Shown here: piece by piece, positions 40,023 to 49,102 of the stretch | How the letters are laid out: the number at the start of each line of letters is the position of its first letter | Position numbering within the stretch: position 1 is the first letter of the stretch | NCBI RefSeq assembly: GCF_030315685.1 | Contig: NZ_JASXSI010000001.1 | Coordinates: 62,001-126,000 of the forward strand | Direction of reading: 5' to 3' | Length of the DNA stretch: 64,000 nt | Origin: Gordonia sp. ABSL11-1 | GTDB taxonomy: Bacteria; Actinomycetota; Actinomycetes; Mycobacteriales; Mycobacteriaceae | Made by a program: the position numbers and the translations under genes | The notes under the pieces: model-generated | Databases searched by the model: none | What the model saw: only the letters and a program-made list of their open reading frames with translations | Told to the model about the DNA's origin: nothing

Positions 40023-41297
40023 CTACTCCGATTGTCCGGGATCCCGTTCGGGTAGGGGCCGTTCCGGGATGTGCGGTCGGCCGAGCAGATGACGGACCCG
40101 CCGTTTCGAGGCCAGGTACACCCCCGCGGTGCGTTCGGCGACCTCTGCCCACGAGAACTCATCGGTGAGCCGGTCGCGGGCCGCCACGGCGCGGGCCGCC
40201 GTGGCCGACGGATCGGCCAGGGTGGCGCGGACGGCGGACGCGATGCCCGCGACATCGCCGGGGTGGAAGGTGAGTCCGGTGGTCGGGTCGCTCACCGCCT
40301 CGCCGAGCCCACCCGCCGTCGAGACGACCAGGGGCGCACCGGTGGCGGCAGCCTCCAGCGCGACGATGCCGAAGGGCTCGTAGCGGCTGGGCAGCACGAT
40401 GGCCGCGCACCGGTGCATCAGGCCGACCAGGCCGTCGTGGTCGACGGCGCCGAGGAATCGCACCGCCTTGGTGACGCGATGTCGCCTGGTCTCGTCGGCC
40501 AGCCACTCCGCCTGGGTACCGGTGCCGGCAACCGTCAGCGTGGTGCCGGGATGCGTCCGCCGAATCCGGGGGAGCGCGGCCAGCAGGTCCTGCACACCCT
40601 TCTCGTACTCGAGTCGGCCGGCGAAGAGCAGTTCCGGGGGACCCGCGGCGGGACCGCGCGCAGCGAACGGCCAGGTGCGGATGTCGATCCCGTTGTGGAT
40701 CACCGAGACATCGGGGATATCCGGTCCGAAGAGTCGGGTCACCTCGTCACGCATGGAGGCCGAACAGGTGATGAGCGAATCGGATTCGCGGGCGAGCCAC
40801 CATTCGACCGAGTGCACCTGACGATTGGTCGGACCACTCACCCAGCCGCTGTGCCGTCCGGCCTCGGTGGCGTGGACGGTGGACACGAGCGGGACGTCGA
40901 AGTACTCGGCGAGCGCGATCGCGGGATGGGCCACCAACCAGTCGTGGGCGTGTACGACGTCCGGCTCCCAGCCGCCTCCATCAGGCGAATGACGTTCGCC
41001 GGCAAGAACTCTGAGTCCCGCACGGACGAACGAGTGACCCATGGCGAGGGTCCACGCCATCATGTCGCGCCCGAAGTCGAACGCGACCGGGTCCTCGGCG
41101 ACCGCGACGATCCGCACCCGGTCGACCGTCATGTCGGTGGTCGGATGGCTGAGCGCGTCGGTGCCGGTGGGCCGGCGCGTCAGCACGATGATCTCGTGCC
41201 CCTGACCGGCGAGTTCCGTCGCGAGGTGGTGGACGTGGCGACCCAGGCCGCCGACGACGACAGGCGGGTACTCCCACGAGACGATCAACACCCTCAT
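40023..41297 (-). CDS. GT4-family glycosyltransferase (MGLP alpha-1,4-glucosyltransferase, Rv3032-like)
   Basis: A 424-residue GT-B enzyme. It opens MRVLIVSWEYPPVVVGGLG, the glycogen-synthase-like donor loop, has HAHDW near residue 105 and ends with the nucleotide-sugar motif LPSRYEPFGIVALEAAATG. In mycobacteria the counterpart Rv3032 extends the alpha-1,4-glucan of 6-O-methylglucose lipopolysaccharides and contributes to glycogen. ATG 41297 gives the canonical N-terminus; codons further upstream overlap the GH57 gene. It ends a minus-strand trio with the GH57 and methyltransferase genes. Confidence 0.9.
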   Translation of the reverse strand: MRVLIVSWEYPPVVVGGLGRHVHHLATELAGQGHEIIVLTRRPTGTDALSHPTTDMTVDRVRIVAVAEDPVAFDFGRDMMAWTLAMGHSFVRAGLRVLAGERHSPDGGGWEPDVVHAHDWLVAHPAIALAEYFDVPLVSTVHATEAGRHSGWVSGPTNRQVHSVEWWLARESDSLITCSASMRDEVTRLFGPDIPDVSVIHNGIDIRTWPFAARGPAAGPPELLFAGRLEYEKGVQDLLAALPRIRRTHPGTTLTVAGTGTQAEWLADETRRHRVTKAVRFLGAVDHDGLVGLMHRCAAIVLPSRYEPFGIVALEAAATGAPLVVSTAGGLGEAVSDPTTGLTFHPGDVAGIASAVRATLADPSATAARAVAARDRLTDEFSWAEVAERTAGVYLASKRRVRHLLGRPHIPERPLPERDPGQSE

Positions 41298-41331
41298 CCG
41301 ACATCCCCCGTCGCGTTCATCCCCCTGGCAG

Positions 41332-42885
41332 TCATCCCCGTGCCCTCCCCGGCGCGTCGATCGTGGGCAACCGTCTCGCATCCAGACCGGCGAACAGGTT
41401 GTCGGCGCGCGACCAGTTCGCCGCGAGCCTCGCAGCCTGCTCGTCGCGACCGGACAGCGCGGCATCGCAGATCTCCCGCGTCGCGTGCGCATGTTTGTGT
41501 GCCCGGTCGACAGCGTACTGGGCCGCGGTGTCCTTGGAGACCATGAACGGCCAGTCCGACGCGACGGTCAGGAGGGTCTCCCGCACGATCTGATCGGCGA
41601 TCCTGCTGCGGGTTGGGCCGCCCGTGGCCAGCACCTTCTCGACGGCACTCACCGCGGTCTCGGTCACCTCGGTGTTCAACTGCACGAGGTGTTGCACCTG
41701 TGGTCCGTTCCAGACACGCCAGTCCTTGCCCGATCCCCACGACGACGCCGGGAGGTCGACCGGTGTCCCGACGAAGCCGTTCCGTCGTGCGGACGCCAGT
41801 GTGCCGACCCGGACGCCGGCCTCCGGCAGTCGGCGCAGGACGCGTTCGAGCCACACCGGTCCCTCATGCCACCAGTGCCCGAACAACTCGGTGTCGAAGG
41901 CGGCGACGACCAGCGCGGGACGTCCGATGCGGGCAGACTCGTCGACGAGACGCCGACGTATCTGATCCACGAAGTCGTCGACGTGCCGATCGATGACCGC
42001 GTCGGCACGCTGCGGGTCGTAGGGCCTCTTGTCCTTCGCCTCCACCGTGCGGCCGGTCACACGTGCCGGCTTGAGTCCGCTCGCATGGTCGTAGGTGTGG
42101 AAATCGCGGTAGGCGGCGTGACCGGGATACCCGGACCTCGGCGACCACACCCGATAGCTGACGACGAGATCGCGACCGAACGCGATGACGCCGGAGTCGC
42201 CCACCGGGCGGCCGAGAGCGGTGTCGCCCTTCAACGTCGGGCCGTCGACCAGGAAGTGGCCGACCCCCGCCGATCGGTATTCGTCCTCCATCCCCGGCGC
42301 GAAGGCGCATTCGGGTGCCCAGATGCCGGCCGGGTCGACGGCCCACCGCGCGCGGGCGTCGGCCAGCCCCTCGGTCAACGAGAACCGTCGCAGACGCGGA
42401 TCGAGCAGGGGGGCGAACGGATGGGCGAGGGGACCGCCGAGCAGTTCCATGACCCCCGACGACGCGAGGGTGCGGATCATCGGGGCGCCGCCGTGGCGCC
42501 ACTGCGACTCGAACTCGGCGATCGCGTCGGCGGCGCACCGGTACTCACGGGCACCGAGCGTCCGGCGATCCGCATCCGCTGACGTCGCGGCCTCGGTCGC
42601 ACGCAGCTGCCAGTCGGCCAGCCATTCGTACATCGATGCGGCACAGTGCGGGTCGTCGAGTTGGGCCGCGAGCACCGGGGTGATGCCCAGCGACAGCTGA
42701 TCGGCCAGGCCGTCGTCGGCGAGGCGGCGGAGCATGGCGAAGACCGGCAGATAAGACCCGGCCCATGACTGGTAGAGCCATTCCTCTCCGACAGGCCACC
42801 GGCCGTGGTTGGCGAGCCACGGCAGGTGGGAGTGCAGCACCACGGTGAACTGCCCGGGAACGGGAGAGCGCGACGAGTCCGACAC
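41332..42885 (-). CDS. GH57-family 1,4-alpha-glucan branching enzyme
   Basis: A 517-residue glycoside hydrolase family 57 protein. Family motifs are HSHLPWL near residue 13, the nucleophile Glu in IWAPECAFAPGM near 192, the acid/base Asp in AAFDTELFGHWWHEG near 333, and a C-terminal helical DUF1957-type domain with DWPFMVSKDTAAQYA. It should introduce alpha-1,6 branches in the MGLP or glycogen glucan, as proposed for Rv3031. The start is GTG at 42885, 13 bases after the upstream methyltransferase stop; the glucosyltransferase starts 34 bases downstream. Confidence 0.92.
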   Translation of the reverse strand: MSDSSRSPVPGQFTVVLHSHLPWLANHGRWPVGEEWLYQSWAGSYLPVFAMLRRLADDGLADQLSLGITPVLAAQLDDPHCAASMYEWLADWQLRATEAATSADADRRTLGAREYRCAADAIAEFESQWRHGGAPMIRTLASSGVMELLGGPLAHPFAPLLDPRLRRFSLTEGLADARARWAVDPAGIWAPECAFAPGMEDEYRSAGVGHFLVDGPTLKGDTALGRPVGDSGVIAFGRDLVVSYRVWSPRSGYPGHAAYRDFHTYDHASGLKPARVTGRTVEAKDKRPYDPQRADAVIDRHVDDFVDQIRRRLVDESARIGRPALVVAAFDTELFGHWWHEGPVWLERVLRRLPEAGVRVGTLASARRNGFVGTPVDLPASSWGSGKDWRVWNGPQVQHLVQLNTEVTETAVSAVEKVLATGGPTRSRIADQIVRETLLTVASDWPFMVSKDTAAQYAVDRAHKHAHATREICDAALSGRDEQAARLAANWSRADNLFAGLDARRLPTIDAPGRARG

Positions 42886-42898
42886 GGTGACGTCGGTG

Positions 42899-43672
42899 TC
42901 AGCGCCGGGCGGCGAGCGCGAGCAGATCGAGGCTGGCGTCGATGTCGCCGTCCGGTCCGGCGGCGTCGCGGATGTCGAAGTCGTCGGTACCCACCGAGGC
43001 GATATCGGCGGACAGGTCGGCCGGCCACGGCTCCCCGGCGAGTGCCCGTTCGATCTGTGCGTCGATCAGCGACCCGCCCCACTTCGTGTCGAGCCGCGCG
43101 AGGCCGTCGCCGTGATGAACGCCGAGCATTGCGCTCACGTCGAATCCACCCTCGGTGAGCAATTCGGTCAGCTCCGCAGCGTCGAGCTCCCGTGTGTGGA
43201 ACGGGTTGAGCGGGGTGTCGCGGCCGGGGGAGAAGGTGATGCGATTGGGTGTCGAGATCAACAGCAGCCCTCCGGGGCGCAACACGCGCCGGCACTCGGC
43301 GACGAATCCCGGCTGATCCCAGAGGTGCTCGATCACCTGGAAGTTGACCACCACGTCGACCGAGGCGTCATCGAGCGGGAGATCGATCAGATTCCCCTGG
43401 TGCACGACGAGCCCGGGGTAGCGGCGACGGGTGTGCTCGACAGCGCTCTCGTCGTAGTCGACACACGTCACCGAGCGCGCGACAGTGGCCAGCATCGCCG
43501 CGCCGTACCCTTCACCCGACCCCGCCTCGAGTACGTCGCGTCCGTCGCACTGCCCGAGCACATGGGTGTAGGCCACCTCATGGCGCCGGAACCAGTAGTT
43601 CTCCTCGGGGATGCCGGGGACGGTGCGCTCGCCGGTCAACGCGAGGGTCTCGTGGAACTCGGTCATCCGCAT
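42899..43672 (-). CDS. SAM-dependent methyltransferase of the MGLP cluster (Rv3030-like)
   Basis: A 257-residue class I methyltransferase with motif I VLEAGSGEGYGAAML near residue 50, acidic Asp in CVDYDESA, and VVNFQVIEHLWDQPGF near 110. As first gene of the three-gene minus-strand block it is the expected sugar O-methyltransferase of methylglucose lipopolysaccharide synthesis, the role proposed for Rv3030. ATG at 43672 or the second Met two codons later are both possible starts. Confidence 0.88.
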   Translation of the reverse strand: MRMTEFHETLALTGERTVPGIPEENYWFRRHEVAYTHVLGQCDGRDVLEAGSGEGYGAAMLATVARSVTCVDYDESAVEHTRRRYPGLVVHQGNLIDLPLDDASVDVVVNFQVIEHLWDQPGFVAECRRVLRPGGLLLISTPNRITFSPGRDTPLNPFHTRELDAAELTELLTEGGFDVSAMLGVHHGDGLARLDTKWGGSLIDAQIERALAGEPWPADLSADIASVGTDDFDIRDAAGPDGDIDASLDLLALAARR

Positions 43673-43827
43673 GAGCCTAGGGCATCGGTTTCCGGCCCAT
43701 CCTTACGCTCACGCTGAACCTATCGTTGACCTGCGCGGCAGCCGGATGCTGACATGGTCTGCACAAGACGTCGGAGGCCGGCCCGGCGTCTCCTGCGAGT
43801 ACTCACTCGTGACCTCATCTCGACTGA

Positions 43828-43842
43828 CACACAACATGTGTG
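43828..43842. promoter_or_regulatory. Inverted repeat upstream of the sfnG-like gene
   Basis: CACACA-ACA-TGTGTG, six-base perfect arms, 40 bases before the ATG of the SfnG-like gene in a 209-base divergent gap. The symmetry suits a helix-turn-helix repressor or activator. The rest of 43673-43881 shows only the AGGAGGA ribosome-binding site at 43864. Confidence 0.4.
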
Positions 43843-43881
43843 GGCATCGCCGTGTCCGCACTCAGGAGGATTGACCACGCC

Positions 43882-45006
43882 ATGACCACCGAAGCGGTCT
43901 CCGACGAGATCAGATTCGCCTACTGGGTGCCCAACGTCAGCGGCGGGCTGGTGACCAGCGACATCGAACAGCGCACCAGCTGGGACTACGACTACAACGT
44001 CAAGCTGGCCCAGACGGCGGAGAACAACGGATTCGAGTACGCGCTGTCACAGGTTCGCTACGAGGCGAGCTATGGGGCCGAGTTCCAGCACGAATCAACG
44101 AGTTTCAGCCTTGCGCTGCTGCTCGCGACCCAGCGTCTGAAGGTGATCGCCGCGGTGCATCCCGGGCTGTGGCAGCCTGCGGTCCTGGCCAAACTGGGCG
44201 CCACCGCCGATCAGCTCTCCGGTGGCCGGTTCGCCGTGAACGTGGTGAGCGGCTGGTTCAAGGACGAGTTCACCCACCTCGGTGAGCCGTGGCTCGAACA
44301 CGACGAGCGCTACCGTCGCAGCGCCGAGTTCCTGCAGGTGCTGCGCAAGATCTGGACCGAGGACGACGTGGACTTCCGCGGCGACTTCTATCGGATCCAC
44401 GATTTCACCCTCAAGCCGAAGCCACTGAACACCCCGGGTCGGCCGAATCCGGAACTGTTCCAGGGCGGAAACTCGCTGGCCGCACGCCGCAACGGCGGCC
44501 GGTACTCGGACTGGTACTTCTCCAACGGCAAGGACTTCGACGGTGTCACCGAGCAGATCGTCGACGTCCGGGCGTCGGCCCGCGAGGCCGGACGAGAGGT
44601 GAAGGTCGGACTCAACGGCTTCATCATCGCCCGCGACACCGAGAAGGAGGCCCGCGACACCCTCCGCGAGATCGTCGAGAAGGCCAACCGGCCGGCGGTC
44701 GAGGGATTCCGCGACGCGGTCCAGCAGGCCGGGAACTCGACGTCGACGAAGACCGGTATGTGGGCGGATTCCTCGTTCGAGGACCTCGTGCAGTACAACG
44801 ACGGTTTCCGTACCGGGCTGATCGGTACACCCGAACAGATCGCCGAGCGCATCGCCGCCTACCGCAAACGTGGTGTGGATCTCATTCTCGGCGGCTTCCT
44901 GCATTTCCAGGAGGAGATCGAGTACTTCGGTGAGCGGGTGCTCCCGCTCGTCCGGGAGATCGAGGCGAGCGAGCGCTCGGACAACACCGCGCTGGTAGGA
45001 GTCTGA
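43882..45006 (+). CDS. sfnG: Dimethylsulfone monooxygenase-like flavin enzyme (SfnG family)
   Basis: A 374-residue luciferase-fold, FMNH2-dependent monooxygenase resembling SfnG, which converts dimethylsulfone to methanesulfinate, and the related alkanesulfonate monooxygenase SsuD. Family segments are FAYWVPNVSGGLV near the start, FQHESTSFSLALLLA, NVVSGWFKDEFTHLGEPWLEHDERYRRS (residues about 118-145, split here by family alignment) and ELFQGGNS. It implies use of organosulfur compounds as sulfur source. AGGAGGA lies 11 bases before ATG 43882. No flavin reductase is adjacent. The gene is followed by a strong terminator, so it is a single-gene unit. Confidence 0.82.
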   Translation: MTTEAVSDEIRFAYWVPNVSGGLVTSDIEQRTSWDYDYNVKLAQTAENNGFEYALSQVRYEASYGAEFQHESTSFSLALLLATQRLKVIAAVHPGLWQPAVLAKLGATADQLSGGRFAVNVVSGWFKDEFTHLGEPWLEHDERYRRSAEFLQVLRKIWTEDDVDFRGDFYRIHDFTLKPKPLNTPGRPNPELFQGGNSLAARRNGGRYSDWYFSNGKDFDGVTEQIVDVRASAREAGREVKVGLNGFIIARDTEKEARDTLREIVEKANRPAVEGFRDAVQQAGNSTSTKTGMWADSSFEDLVQYNDGFRTGLIGTPEQIAERIAAYRKRGVDLILGGFLHFQEEIEYFGERVLPLVREIEASERSDNTALVGV

Positions 45007-45057
45007 CCGACCCCTTCACGCTGCTTCGAATCGCGGCCCACCGGAGGGGTCGCCCAC

Positions 45058-45089
45058 CGTGGCCCGTCGCGCCGACGCGACGGGCCACG
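45058..45089 (+). terminator. Strong hairpin after the sfnG-like gene
   Basis: A perfect 14-base stem (CGTGGCCCGTCGCG and its complement) closes over the four-base loop CCGA, 51 bases after the stop codon. No U-run follows, as is usual in this group. Confidence 0.8.
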
Positions 45090-45171
45090 CTGCGTGTGGA
45101 GTGCGTTCTGTGAGGTAGTCGATGTTTTGCGGCGGGAAGGCAGACGCTAGAGTGGGGGAGACCGATAGCAA

Positions 45172-45187
45172 CTTACTTGTCAGTAAG
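45172..45187. promoter_or_regulatory. Palindromic operator upstream of etfBA
   Basis: CTTACT-TGTC-AGTAAG, perfect six-base arms with a four-base centre, 35 bases before the etfB ATG. This shape is typical of TetR-family sites controlling fatty-acid or lipid catabolic genes in actinobacteria; the regulator is not in the window. Confidence 0.6.
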
Positions 45188-45222
45188 ATGCCGAAACCGA
45201 CGCAGGAGGTCGACGCAGACCC

Positions 45223-46008
45223 ATGACAAACATTGTCGTTCTGATCAAGCAGGTTCCCGACACGTGGTCCGAGCGCAAGTTGTCCGATGACGACTACACC
45301 CTGGACCGTGAGGCCGCAGACGCCGTTCTCGACGAGATCAACGAGCGCGCGGTCGAGGAGGCCCTGAAGATCAAGGAAGCCGACGGCGGCGAGGTCACCG
45401 TGCTGACCGCCGGACCGGAGCGGGCCACCGAGGCCATCCGCAAGGCCCTGTCGATGGGCGCCGACAAGGCGATCCACATCAAGGACGACCAGTTGCACGG
45501 CTCCGACGCGGTCCAGACCGCGTATGTACTGGCCCGCGCGCTGGGCACCGTCGAGGGCGTCGAGCTCGTCATCGCCGGCAACGAGGCCACCGACGGTCGC
45601 GTCGGTGCCATCCCGGCGATGATCGCCGAGTACCTCGAACTGCCGCACCTGACCCACCTGCGCAAGCTCACCGTCGAGGGCGAGACCCTCAAGGGCGAGC
45701 GTGAGACCGACGACGGCATCTTCCACATCGAGGCCGACCTCCCGGCCATCGTCAGCGTGAACGAGAAGATCAACGAGCCGCGGTTCCCGTCCTTCAAGGG
45801 CATCATGGCCGCGAAGAAGAAGGAGGTCCAGGTCGTCACCCTCGCCGAGATCGATGTCGAGGCCGGCGATGTGGGCCTGGAGAACGCCGGCAGCCAGGTG
45901 ACCGCCTCCGCTCCGAAGCCGCCGAAGACCGCCGGTGAGCGTGTCAGCGACGAGGGCGACGGTGGCACCAAGGTCGCCGAGTACCTGGTGTCGCAGAAGA
46001 TCATCTAG
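45223..46008 (+). CDS. etfB: Electron transfer flavoprotein beta subunit
   Basis: A 261-residue ETF beta subunit (FixA). It begins with the family strand MTNIVVLIKQVPDTWSERKL, carries the AMP-binding segment AGNEATDGRVGAIPAMIAEY near residue 122, and the LTAGPERATEAIRKALSMGADK region. With EtfA it forms the soluble heterodimer that takes electrons from acyl-CoA dehydrogenases to the quinone pool. It heads a two-gene operon (58-base gap) behind a palindromic operator. Confidence 0.95.
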   Translation: MTNIVVLIKQVPDTWSERKLSDDDYTLDREAADAVLDEINERAVEEALKIKEADGGEVTVLTAGPERATEAIRKALSMGADKAIHIKDDQLHGSDAVQTAYVLARALGTVEGVELVIAGNEATDGRVGAIPAMIAEYLELPHLTHLRKLTVEGETLKGERETDDGIFHIEADLPAIVSVNEKINEPRFPSFKGIMAAKKKEVQVVTLAEIDVEAGDVGLENAGSQVTASAPKPPKTAGERVSDEGDGGTKVAEYLVSQKII

Positions 46009-46066
46009 TCCTCACGGGCACTGACATCACCAGCGACAACCCAGACATTCAGGAGACAGAAGAATC

Positions 46067-47023
46067 ATGGCTGAAGTACTCGTGCTCGTGGAGCAGGACG
46101 CCGAAGGCGCCCTGAAGAAGGTCACCAGCGAGCTGATCACCGCTGCCCGTGCGCTCGGCAGCCCGTCGGCGGTCGTCGTCGGCAAGCCGGGGTCCGCCGA
46201 CAGCATCATCGACGGCCTCAAGGAGGCCGGCGCGGAGAAGGTCTACGTCGCCGAGTCCGACGACGCCGCGTCCTACCTGATCACCCCGCAGGTCGACGTG
46301 TTGTCGTCGATCGCCGAGCAGGCCTCGCCGGCCGGCGTCCTCGTCGCGGCCACGGCCGACGGCAAGGAGATCGCCGGTCGACTGGCCGTCCGTCTCGGTT
46401 CCGGCGTGCTCGCCGACGTCGTCGACGTCAAGGAAGGTGCCGTCGGTATCCACTCGATCTTCGGTGGCGCGTTCACCGTCGACGCCGTGGCCAAGGGCGA
46501 CGTCCCGATCTTCTCGGTCCGTCCGGGTGGCGTCGAGGCCGCACCGCAGGCCGGCGCCGGTGAGCGGGTCGACGTCGAGGTCCCGGCCCAGGCCGAGGGC
46601 GTTGTCAAGATCACCAAGGTCGAGCCGAACGTGGGCGGCGACCGTCCGGAGCTCACCGAGGCGTCGATCGTCGTCTCCGGTGGCCGCGGTGTCGGCAGCG
46701 CGGACAAGTTCTCCGTGGTCGAGGAGCTCGCCGACTCGCTCGGTGCCGCCGTCGGTGCCTCGCGCGCCGCGGTCGACTCCGGCTACTACCCGGGTCAGTT
46801 CCAGGTCGGTCAGACGGGTAAGACCGTCTCGCCGCAGCTCTACATCGCGCTCGGCATCTCCGGTGCCATCCAGCACCGCGCCGGTATGCAGACCTCGAAG
46901 ACGATCATCGCCGTCAACAAGGATGAAGAGGCGCCGATCTTCGAGATCGCCGACTACGGTGTGGTCGGCGACCTGTTCAACGTCGCACCGCAGCTGACCG
47001 ACGAGGTCAAGAAGCGCAAGTGA
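46067..47023 (+). CDS. etfA: Electron transfer flavoprotein alpha subunit
   Basis: A 318-residue ETF alpha subunit (FixB). The C-terminal FAD domain is clear: [10 protein letters not shown] near residue 204, [20 protein letters not shown]-like segment near 228, [20 protein letters not shown] near 256, and [22 protein letters not shown]-like end segment near 285. It binds the FAD of the heterodimer with EtfB. A ribosome-binding AGGAGA precedes the ATG, and a hairpin terminator follows. Confidence 0.95.
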   Translation: MAEVLVLVEQDAEGALKKVTSELITAARALGSPSAVVVGKPGSADSIIDGLKEAGAEKVYVAESDDAASYLITPQVDVLSSIAEQASPAGVLVAATADGKEIAGRLAVRLGSGVLADVVDVKEGAVGIHSIFGGAFTVDAVAKGDVPIFSVRPGGVEAAPQAGAGERVDVEVPAQAEGVVKITKVEPNVGGDRPELTEASIVVSGGRGVGSADKFSVVEELADSLGAAVGASRAAVDSGYYPGQFQVGQTGKTVSPQLYIALGISGAIQHRAGMQTSKTIIAVNKDEEAPIFEIADYGVVGDLFNVAPQLTDEVKKRK

Positions 47024-47052
47024 CGCGGGCGCTCTGCGCCTGATCTGCGTCC

Positions 47053-47096
47053 AGACCCCCGGATCGTGTCGGTACACCGGCATGACCCGGGGGTCT
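47053..47096 (+). terminator. Hairpin terminator after etfBA
   Basis: AGACCCCCGG (47053-47062) pairs perfectly with CCGGGGGTCT (47087-47096) around a 24-base loop that is itself partly self-complementary. It lies 30 bases after the etfA stop. Just after it are two copies of GGCGTCCGCGGTCGC-like sequence near 47097-47130. Confidence 0.7.
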
Positions 47097-47223
47097 TCGG
47101 CGTCCGCGGTCGCAGGCGTCCGCGGTCGCGGGTGGTCGCCGCTCGTCGACGTTCACCGCATGAGCACCGACACGACACGTTGTCGTGGCCGTCGCGTCGA
47201 TCGGCGTGGCTGTCATCAGGGAC

Positions 47224-48060
47224 ATGACAGTCACGACATTCGCCCCACCCCTCGGTACCGCCCGCCCGGTCCTAATCGCGGGCCCTTTCACGGTCGAGAT
47301 CACCGACGACCCGCGTGACATCGCCGAGGCCCAGGGTCTCCGATATCGGGTGTTCGCCGCCGAATGCGGATTCGGCGACGGTGTCGGCGACGCGTCGACC
47401 GGGCTGGATGCCGACCGGTTCGACGCCCACTGCGAACACCTCGTGGTGCGACACACCGACGACGGGCTCGTCGGCTGCGCGCGACTCCTGCCGCCGGCGC
47501 GTGCGGTCGCCGCGGGCGGGTGGTACACGAGCACCGAGTTCGACGTCACCGAGCTCGACGGGATCCGTTCGGAGACGGTCGAGATGGGCCGTGCGGTGGT
47601 CTCCGCCGGACACCGTAGCGGCGCGACCACCGGATTGATGTGGGCGGCCGTACTGCAGTACGTCGTCGACGTCGACTGCCGCTATGTCCTCGGATGCGTC
47701 TCGATACCGCTCGGCACGAAGGGGCCCGATGGTCCGATGCCGCGGGGGTCGATGCTGCGTGGGGTCCGCGACGAGGTCCGCGACCGTCACCGTGCACCAT
47801 GGCAGGTCTACCCGCGTGCACGCGCCGTCGTCGACGGCCGCTTCCTCGACGAGATCGACCCACCTCCGGTCCTGCGCCCGCCCGCGCTGCTGCGCGGATA
47901 TCTGCGGCTCGGCGCGCGCGTCTGCGGCGAACCCGCGATCGACGAAGTCTTCGAGGTCGGTGATCTCGTCACCGTCATCGACCGCCAACAGTGCAACGCG
48001 CGCTACCTCGATCGGATGAGATCCGCGGTCACCCGACTCGCCGCCGGGAGCCGGTCATGA
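47224..48060 (+). CDS. GNAT-fold N-acyltransferase, ornithine-lipid (OlsB) type
   Basis: A 278-residue protein of the OlsB/hemolysin-like acyltransferase family, which moves a 3-hydroxyacyl group from ACP to the alpha-amine of ornithine. Family marks are AQGLRYRVFAAECGFG near residue 37, the DRFDAHCEHLVV segment, and VEMGRAVVSAGHRSG near 120. It is the counterpart of Rv3027c and overlaps the next acyltransferase by ATGA, which mirrors olsB-olsA order. ATG 47224 is preferred over a longer GTG start. Activity is inferred from family and pairing. Confidence 0.78.
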   Translation: MTVTTFAPPLGTARPVLIAGPFTVEITDDPRDIAEAQGLRYRVFAAECGFGDGVGDASTGLDADRFDAHCEHLVVRHTDDGLVGCARLLPPARAVAAGGWYTSTEFDVTELDGIRSETVEMGRAVVSAGHRSGATTGLMWAAVLQYVVDVDCRYVLGCVSIPLGTKGPDGPMPRGSMLRGVRDEVRDRHRAPWQVYPRARAVVDGRFLDEIDPPPVLRPPALLRGYLRLGARVCGEPAIDEVFEVGDLVTVIDRQQCNARYLDRMRSAVTRLAAGSRS

Positions 48061-48974
48061 CCGCTGCCGCCGCGACGGTGGTGACCGGGCCGGTCGCATC
48101 GTCGGCGGTCCCGACGCCGACGATGTCCGAATCGCGGGTGCTCGCCCCGGTGGTGCTGGAGATGCCGGCCCCCGTCGTGCGTGCGCCACACGCCTGGTAT
48201 CCGGCGAGTGTGTGCGGAAACCATTGTCGGTCAGGTGATCACATCGACATCGCGGGGCGTGCGTGCAGGGCGTCCCGGCTCGTGTGCCTCGTCTCGTTCG
48301 CGGCGCTCCTGCTGGCGACCGGACCGCTCGTCGCCCTGATGCCGCGCCTCATCCGTCGTCGCTACCTGGTCGGGGCCGCGCGGGGACTCCTCCGCTCGAT
48401 CGGTGTCGAGGTCCGGATCGACGACCGACGGCCGTTCGCCGGGTCCGCGCGTGGACTCATCGTGGCGAACCACATCTCCTATCTCGACATCCTCGCGCTC
48501 GCGGTGATCAGCCCGGCGCACTTCGTGGCCAAGTCCGACGTCGCGTCCATGCCCGTGATCTCGGGACTCGCGCGTCGGCTGGGCGTCATCACTCTCGACC
48601 GGGCGTCGCTGCGGGATCTGCCGTCGGCGGTGCAGTCGGCGGTCACCGAACTGCATCGCGACCGGTCGGTGGCGGTCTTCCCGGAGGGGACCACCTGGTG
48701 CGGCCGCGAGGCGGGACGGTTCCGTCCGGCTTTCTTCCAGGCAGCCATCGATGCCGGGGTCCCGGTCATGCCGGTGCGGCTGCGGTTCACCACCCCCGAC
48801 GGCGCGGTCACCTCGGTGGCGAGTTTCATCGGCGAGGACTCGGTGGCCGAGACGTTGCGGCGGGTGCTGTCGGCGCGAGGGCTCACCCTGCACATCACGG
48901 TGCACGAGATGCAACTCCCCGGCACCGACCGGCGGACCCTGGCGCAACGGTGCGAACGACTCGTCGCCGCCTGA
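48057..48974 (+). CDS. Lysophospholipid acyltransferase (PlsC/OlsA type)
   Basis: A 305-residue acyltransferase with one membrane segment near residues 80-100, the catalytic HxxxxD box in VANHISYLDILAL near 142, and the substrate motif VAVFPEGTTWCG near 205. It would O-acylate a lyso-lipid, either lysophosphatidic acid or lyso-ornithine lipid. The ATGA overlap with the OlsB-like gene favours the second role. A Pro/Val-rich leader precedes the membrane segment. Counterpart: Rv3026c. Confidence 0.82.
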   Translation: MTAAAATVVTGPVASSAVPTPTMSESRVLAPVVLEMPAPVVRAPHAWYPASVCGNHCRSGDHIDIAGRACRASRLVCLVSFAALLLATGPLVALMPRLIRRRYLVGAARGLLRSIGVEVRIDDRRPFAGSARGLIVANHISYLDILALAVISPAHFVAKSDVASMPVISGLARRLGVITLDRASLRDLPSAVQSAVTELHRDRSVAVFPEGTTWCGREAGRFRPAFFQAAIDAGVPVMPVRLRFTTPDGAVTSVASFIGEDSVAETLRRVLSARGLTLHITVHEMQLPGTDRRTLAQRCERLVAA

Positions 48975-49102
48975 CCGCAGATCGCCGACGGACCTTGTCC
49001 GGCGGGCGGGGCGCTGATGACGACGTCACATATCTCATATATGTTTGGGCATTGACCGGTGACCGCCCGGTCGATCAGCCGACACGAGGAGGCGCTCGAG
49101 CC

